DNA from: Bacillota bacterium
GTDB taxonomy: Bacteria > Bacillota > Clostridia > Lachnospirales > Lachnospiraceae
Length of the DNA: 27,724 nt
Direction of reading: 5' to 3'
NCBI GenBank assembly: GCA_023443225.1
Contig: JAEZVF010000017.1
Coordinates: forward strand, 1-27,724
The notes below the pieces were generated by a model. That model did no database searches, had not been told where the DNA came from, and saw only the letters and a program-made list of their open reading frames with translations. Positions 23,633 to 27,724 of the stretch are shown here, piece after piece; the stretch's first letter is position 1; each line of letters opens with the position of its first letter. A program made the translations under genes and the position numbers.

Positions 23633-24184
23633 TTATTTAATTAATTGAAAAAAAGTGTTCCTCAAATCATAATTCTTCTCAAATTCTCCTCTGACTACAA
23701 ATGTGGTAGTCAGCGTTCCCGGTTTTCGAACGCCACGCATTGTCATACACATATGCTCTGCTTCGAGTAAAACGATTACACCTCTCGGTTTTAAATATTT
23801 CATCAAGTCATCGGCAATCTGTGTAGACATTTGTTCCTGTATCTGTGGTCGTTTTGCATAAGTTTCCACTGTCCTTGCAAGTTTGCTAAGGCCAACTACT
23901 TTTCCATCCGGTATATAAGCAATGTGAGCCTTCCCATAAAAAGGAAGCAAGTGGTGCTCACAGATAGAATAAAAAGGGATGTCCCTTTCAATTACCATCT
24001 CATTATTATTGACCGTAAAGGTTTTTTCTAAATATTCGGAGGCATTCCTATCAATTCCACCAAATATCTCTTCACACATTGCTGCAATTCGTTTTGGAGT
24101 ATCAATAAGTCCTTCCCTATTAACCTCTTCACCAATTCCCTCTAATAAAAGCCTTACTGCTTCTTCTATTTTCTTTTGGTCCAT
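23633..24184 (-). CDS. folE: GTP cyclohydrolase I
   Basis: Opens GTP to form dihydroneopterin triphosphate, the first committed folate step. The protein is 183 aa. Zinc ligands are Cys75 and His78 in CEHHLLP, and Cys146 in EHMCMTMRGVRKPG. The GLSKLAR and KRPQIQEQM regions are also conserved. Because the zinc site is complete, this is the zinc-dependent type IA enzyme, not the FolE2 type. GGAGGAAA precedes the ATG. It lies 46 nt after folC. Confidence 0.96.
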   Translation of the reverse strand: MDQKKIEEAVRLLLEGIGEEVNREGLIDTPKRIAAMCEEIFGGIDRNASEYLEKTFTVNNNEMVIERDIPFYSICEHHLLPFYGKAHIAYIPDGKVVGLSKLARTVETYAKRPQIQEQMSTQIADDLMKYLKPRGVIVLLEAEHMCMTMRGVRKPGTLTTTFVVRGEFEKNYDLRNTFFQLIK

Positions 24185-24230
24185 AGTTTCCTCCTATGCA
24201 TAGTTAGAAAGTTTGTATTTTATTAAACAG

Positions 24231-25553
24231 TCATTTAGTAATGCCAAAATAATCATATATTTCTTTTAAATAAGATAAAGAACCAAAGGCAATAATCACG
24301 TCTTCTTGTTCAGCAGCTTCAAATGCTTTATGAATAGCATCCGGTACTTTACCAGCATTTATAACCTTACTGCAATACTTTTCTGCTGCATGCGCCAATT
24401 CTTCAGCTGGTAAGCCCCGAGAATTGTTCGGTGTAATCGTAATAATTCTTTCAGCATAAGTTCCGGTATGTCTCACTATAGCCTCATAATCCTTATCCGC
24501 TAATATTCCCATTATATATATGATTCTCTTTTTTGAGAAATATAGTTTAATATTCTTTGCTAAAGATAAAGCAGCATCTTCATTATGGGCTCCATCAATC
24601 AGAAAAAGGGGTTGATTACTCACAATTTCCAAGCGCCCTTTCCACTTTGCATGATACAATCCATTTCGTATATCTTCTTCTAATATTCGGTAACCTTTAT
24701 TCTGCAAAGCTTTTATTGCATCTATCGCAATCATAGCATTTTTGACTTGATTCTCTCCTAACATCTGAATCTGGAGGTTATTTAAGTCTTTATAAGAAAA
24801 TGTGGTCCCTTGCAATTCGAATTTATCTATTGTTAATTTACTAAAATCAGTAATCGTAAGCTCTGCATTATTCTGATCACAGACAGAGTTAATAACCTTT
24901 TGGGCATCTTTCTGCTGCTGATAAGAAACAACTGGAATACCAGGTTTAATAATTCCTGCCTTTTCAGCGGCAATCTCTTGTAAGGTATGCCCTAGAAACT
25001 GCATATGATCCATACTAAGAGATGTTATGACAGCACATTCTGTAGTATTTATGACATTCGTTGCATCCAGTCTGCCACCAAGACCAACTTCTAATACTAC
25101 AATGTCGCAACCTTTCTTAACAAAATGCAACATGGCTAAGGCTGTTTCAATCTCAAACGTAGTTGGATGGGGTTTCCCATCAGATAATAAGGTTTCACAT
25201 ACCACTTTAATTTGGCTAATACCTTCGGTTACTTCCTTTTCACTAACATATTCCGTTGTGATTTCAGCCTGCTTATTATGGATAGTTTTTCTTCCAGTAA
25301 TCTGGATCTTTTCTCTATATTCAAAAACAGAAGGAGAGATATATCTCCCAACCAAATACCCTGCTTCTGCTAGCATTGATGCAATAAATGCTGCCGTTGA
25401 ACCTTTCCCATTGGTTCCGGCAATATGAACAAATTTCAATTGTTCCTCGGGGTTCCCTAACCTTTTTAATAATGACTTCATACTGTCCAGCCCTAAGATA
25501 CTGCCGTATTGATTTGTATACTCAAGGAATTCCATTGCTTTTTCATAAGTCAT
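24231..25553 (-). CDS. folC: Folylpolyglutamate / dihydrofolate synthase
   Basis: ATP-dependent Mur-ligase-family enzyme of 440 aa. It adds glutamate to dihydropteroate and/or extends folate glutamate tails. The P-loop GTNGKGS is at 46-52. SPSVFEYREKIQI, the MDHMQFLGHTLQEIAAEKAGI segment and DGAHNEDAA in the C-terminal domain follow family order. It is the first gene of folC-folE-folP-folBK, read from the consensus promoter at 25767-25795 through a structured leader of about 200 nt. AAAGGGG lies 9 nt before the ATG. Confidence 0.94.
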   Translation of the reverse strand: MTYEKAMEFLEYTNQYGSILGLDSMKSLLKRLGNPEEQLKFVHIAGTNGKGSTAAFIASMLAEAGYLVGRYISPSVFEYREKIQITGRKTIHNKQAEITTEYVSEKEVTEGISQIKVVCETLLSDGKPHPTTFEIETALAMLHFVKKGCDIVVLEVGLGGRLDATNVINTTECAVITSLSMDHMQFLGHTLQEIAAEKAGIIKPGIPVVSYQQQKDAQKVINSVCDQNNAELTITDFSKLTIDKFELQGTTFSYKDLNNLQIQMLGENQVKNAMIAIDAIKALQNKGYRILEEDIRNGLYHAKWKGRLEIVSNQPLFLIDGAHNEDAALSLAKNIKLYFSKKRIIYIMGILADKDYEAIVRHTGTYAERIITITPNNSRGLPAEELAHAAEKYCSKVINAGKVPDAIHKAFEAAEQEDVIIAFGSLSYLKEIYDYFGITK

Positions 25554-25760
25554 ACAGGATTGCCCCTTTCAATTATTTCCATAATTCTGCATACCTGAGA
25601 TAGGTTGCCACCTATCTGGCGCAGATGCATCCAGTTGACGCAGATTAGGAACTCAAGGACTACGTCCTTTCGTTCACGTTGCACTTATCAATGAAAGATT
25701 AAACATTTTATTGTGCGAGCACATAAAATGCTCAATCTTTCATTGACTAATCTGCTTATC
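25554..25760 (-). ncRNA. Structured leader RNA of the folate operon
   Basis: The predicted transcript folds as follows. P1 is GCAGATTAG (25755-25747) with CTAATCTGC (25648-25640), a perfect 9 bp. It encloses hairpin A (25745-25689, about 25 pairs with two mismatches and one bulge) and hairpin B (25669-25655, AAGGAC/GTCCTT), forming a three-way junction. Downstream is hairpin C (25617-25598), AGATAGGT/ACCTATCT, about 28 nt before the ribosome-binding site. A second ATCTGC (25626-25621) could compete for the P1 strand. I cannot match it to the tetrahydrofolate riboswitch or a T-box. It may be a new cis-regulatory RNA, or a palindromic element inserted in the leader. Confidence 0.4.
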
Positions 25761-25766
25761 GTGAAC

Positions 25767-25795
25767 ATTATACATATTGAGGTGGAGATTGTCAA
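25767..25795 (-). promoter_or_regulatory. Consensus promoter of the folate operon
   Basis: TTGACA, 17 nt, TATAAT on the minus strand: a perfect match in both hexamers and spacing. The start site would be near 25760. Confidence 0.85.
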
Positions 25796-25862
25796 CGTTA
25801 CTGTGGTAGAGAAAGTATCCCTTAAATGTATACATTTTAATCTTTGAGCAAACACTAATGCT

Positions 25863-26261
25863 ATGAAAAAATGTTTTTATAATAACTTTTTATTGTGCGG
25901 TTTATGCGGTTGGTGCATGGAGTGTTTTTGGACAGGACTCCATTCTGTAATAAGCCATAAAGATAAAGCTCTATTATGCCGAACTTCCGTCTGGATGTTT
26001 CCCATTTACGGAATGGCTGCCTGTCTAAATCCCATTTGCAAAAAACTGAAAGACAAGAGTGCTCTATTAAGAGGAGGTGTATATACCCTCTGCATATTCG
26101 CTGCAGAATTAAGTTCAGGTAAATTACTAAAAAAATTTGGAGCATGCCCTTGGGACTACAGTAAAGCAAAACTTAATTATAAAGGACTCATTCGATTTGA
26201 TTATGCACCAGCTTGGTTTCTAGTAGGACTATTTTATGAAAAATTGTTAGGCCGCCCTTAA
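25863..26261 (+). CDS. Small cysteine-rich CmpB-type membrane protein
   Basis: 132-aa membrane protein with about three or four hydrophobic segments. The FPIYG and PWDYS sequences are hallmarks of the family annotated as putative ABC transporter permease (CmpB, PF06541), although no ATPase is nearby and the transport role is unproven. It has ten cysteines, including C12-x2-C15-x2-C18-x2-C21 in the first membrane segment. It is short for the family, perhaps a core-only form. No good ribosome-binding site or promoter is visible before the ATG, which lowers confidence in the start. Confidence 0.7.
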   Translation: MKKCFYNNFLLCGLCGWCMECFWTGLHSVISHKDKALLCRTSVWMFPIYGMAACLNPICKKLKDKSALLRGGVYTLCIFAAELSSGKLLKKFGACPWDYSKAKLNYKGLIRFDYAPAWFLVGLFYEKLLGRP

Positions 26262-26273
26262 ACATGTTTGAAT

Positions 26274-26313
26274 GTAGGTTGTGTACCACTTAGTAATCGT
26301 GCACACGACCTAC
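26274..26313 (+). terminator. Hairpin after the CmpB-type gene
   Basis: GTAGGT...CAC pairs with GTG...ACCTAC, with a G-T wobble and a bulge, followed by TTTCTAG. It is 12 nt past the stop codon. Confidence 0.6.
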
Positions 26314-26336
26314 TTTCTAGATAAGTTAAAAACCTG

Positions 26337-26365
26337 TTCCTCTTTCGACCTAATTCTGTTATAAT
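26337..26365 (+). promoter_or_regulatory. Candidate promoter of the HAD-GNAT gene
   Basis: Perfect TATAAT with a TG one base upstream (extended -10); the -35 TTCCTC is poor. About 48 nt before the ATG. Confidence 0.5.
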
Positions 26366-26412
26366 TGAAAAGTGTATTTATAATGAAATGATTAAGTTGG
26401 AGGAAAACTATT

Positions 26413-27615
26413 ATGCTTAAAGCTGTAATATTTGATATGGATGGGGTTTTGATTGATAGTGAACCATTGCATGCACGTGCAGCAGTACTAGCATTAGAAA
26501 AAATAGGTGTCAGCATTCCCATCGCCTATTGTTATAATTTTATTGGTTCTACAACAGTACATATGTTAGAATCTATGATTCACGATTTTAGCCTTAAATA
26601 TACAGTTACTGAAATGAAGGACTTTTATCATGATGCAAAATATGAATTAATTGAAAAAGAAGGTTATGTGCCTATCCCATATACCAAAGAACTAATTCAA
26701 GATTTGCATAAACATGGTATTAAAATGGCCATTGCATCATCATCAACGGAAACTGAAATTGCTGAAGTTACCACTGCTTTAAATATTACTTCGTATTTTG
26801 ATAAATTGATAAGTGGTACAACTGTCAAACATCCCAAACCTGCGCCTGATGTATTTATTAAGGCAATGGTTGAATTAGGGGTGAAATGTGATGAATGTAT
26901 TATTATTGAAGATTCCTATAATGGTGTATGTGCAGCAAATGCAGCCAAGATACCGGTTATTGGATTCATAAATGAACATTCTGGTAAACAGGACTTATCT
27001 AAAGCCTGCATCTTAATCGAGGGTTTTGATGAAGTTGATTATTCTTTTGTTAATTATGCTTATCAACGTGCTAATAATCAACCACTCTTGATAGCAGAAA
27101 CAAAACATTTAAATTTGAAAGAACTATCGTTAGAAGACATTCCTTCCTTATATGAAATATATCAGAAACCTTCCATTAAAAATAATGTTGAACCAATGGA
27201 TAACTTAGAGATAGAAATTCAGAAACATAAAGCGTATATTGAAAATATATATAAATTTTATGGGTATGGTTTATGGGGTGTGTTTTTAAAAGAAACTGGG
27301 AAATTAATTGGTCGATGTGGTTTACAGAATATTACTTGGAATTCTAAAGAAGAAGTAGAGTTGGGATATCTAATCGATGAAGATTATCAAGGCTTGGGAT
27401 ATGCTACAGAAGCAGTAAAAGCTATACTTGACTTGGCTTTTAGAGAACATTCCATTGAGAAGATAATATCATTTATTGAGCCTAATAATAAAAAATCAAT
27501 TCATATTGCTGAAAAGGTTAGCATGAAACGAGAAGGTACCTGTATGAAAGATGATAGGAGGTATTATCTTTATACTATCCAAAAACAGGATTATAGCAAA
27601 GGAGACCAACTATGA
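26413..27615 (+). CDS. HAD phosphatase fused to a GNAT acetyltransferase
   Basis: 400-aa two-domain protein. Residues 1-215 are a HAD hydrolase of the beta-phosphoglucomutase-like group: Asp8 and Asp10 in DMDGVLID, the Ser motif SSS (109-111), Lys142 in HPKPAPD, and Glu166-Asp167 in EDSYNG. Residues 228-395 are a GNAT N-acetyltransferase with the acetyl-CoA loop QGLGYA (326-331) and the following EPNNKKSIHIAEK. The linker is about 12 residues. The substrates are unknown; the fusion suggests successive or coordinated steps on one metabolite. A frameshift-joined pair is unlikely, since the frame is clean and the linker has no start site. GGAGG precedes the ATG. Confidence 0.88.
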   Translation: MLKAVIFDMDGVLIDSEPLHARAAVLALEKIGVSIPIAYCYNFIGSTTVHMLESMIHDFSLKYTVTEMKDFYHDAKYELIEKEGYVPIPYTKELIQDLHKHGIKMAIASSSTETEIAEVTTALNITSYFDKLISGTTVKHPKPAPDVFIKAMVELGVKCDECIIIEDSYNGVCAANAAKIPVIGFINEHSGKQDLSKACILIEGFDEVDYSFVNYAYQRANNQPLLIAETKHLNLKELSLEDIPSLYEIYQKPSIKNNVEPMDNLEIEIQKHKAYIENIYKFYGYGLWGVFLKETGKLIGRCGLQNITWNSKEEVELGYLIDEDYQGLGYATEAVKAILDLAFREHSIEKIISFIEPNNKKSIHIAEKVSMKREGTCMKDDRRYYLYTIQKQDYSKGDQL

Positions 27616-27678
27616 AAAGTCAATAGTAAAATAGAAAGTTCTTAGAATTATTTTTGACTAAAAAAGGGTATAGCAAAT

Positions 27679-27701
27679 AAAGCATCATTATGGTGCTTTT
27701 T
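27679..27701 (+). terminator. Terminator of the HAD-GNAT gene
   Basis: AAAGCATC pairs with GGTGCTTT (one G-T pair) around ATTAT and runs into TTTTT. Confidence 0.7.
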
Positions 27702-27724
27702 GAAAATTAAATATAGTTGATAGG

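Noticed and set aside
25598..25617. T-box antiterminator in the folC leader
   Set aside because: GGTGGCAACC resembles the T-box core, but it forms the loop of a simple hairpin, lacks the GCG continuation, and has no competing terminator with a T-run.

Overview
The window looks like a chromosomal segment of a low-GC anaerobic Firmicute, most likely a member of the Lachnospiraceae close to the Lachnoclostridium/Clostridium phytofermentans group. This is an inference from AT-rich intergenic DNA, strong AGGAGG ribosome-binding sites, short clostridial-type LeuC/LeuD, and the style of the proteins. I see no rRNA, tRNA, CRISPR array, phage gene or transposase. Nearly all genes are ordinary housekeeping genes. 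The unusual material lies between the genes.

Layout. 1-3841: a metallo-beta-lactamase/beta-CASP protein (minus), a PfkB sugar kinase (plus) and a DegV fatty-acid-binding protein (minus). 3897-7960 (minus): leuB-leuC-leuD (leucine synthesis) followed by a lipoprotein of unknown function. 8096-9037: a divergent LysR regulator, probably controlling leuBCD through an inverted repeat in the shared intergenic region. 9120-13434: an MFS transporter, the adenine glycosylase mutY, and a guanine deaminase whose leader carries two tandem 87-bp hairpin units. 13508-15235 (minus): ilvN-ilvC. 15328-19350 (minus): a small HExxH protein, two family-2 glycosyltransferases and an HtrA-type protease. 19439-20566 (minus): pheA (chorismate mutase-prephenate dehydratase), with a divergent DUF5050-like protein at 20840-21853. 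21923-25553 (minus): a complete-looking folate operon folC-folE-folP-folBK. 25863-27615 (plus): a cysteine-rich CmpB-type membrane protein and a HAD-GNAT fusion.

Functional themes. Branched-chain amino acid genes (leuBCD, ilvN, ilvC) and phenylalanine synthesis (pheA) share the window. leuA, ilvB and ilvD are absent from it, so these pathways are split across the chromosome. The folate block encodes GTP cyclohydrolase I, dihydropteroate synthase, a DHNA aldolase-HPPK fusion and folylpolyglutamate/dihydrofolate synthase. It is driven by a consensus promoter followed by a leader of about 200 nt with a predicted three-way junction.

The best candidates for something undescribed are (1) the structured folC leader, (2) the tandem hairpin repeats in the guanine deaminase leader, (3) overlapping alternative hairpins at the ilvN ribosome-binding site, and (4) the uncharacterised HExxH/CxxC small protein. 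All four rest on reading the sequence by eye. None has been tested by alignment, folding software or database search.
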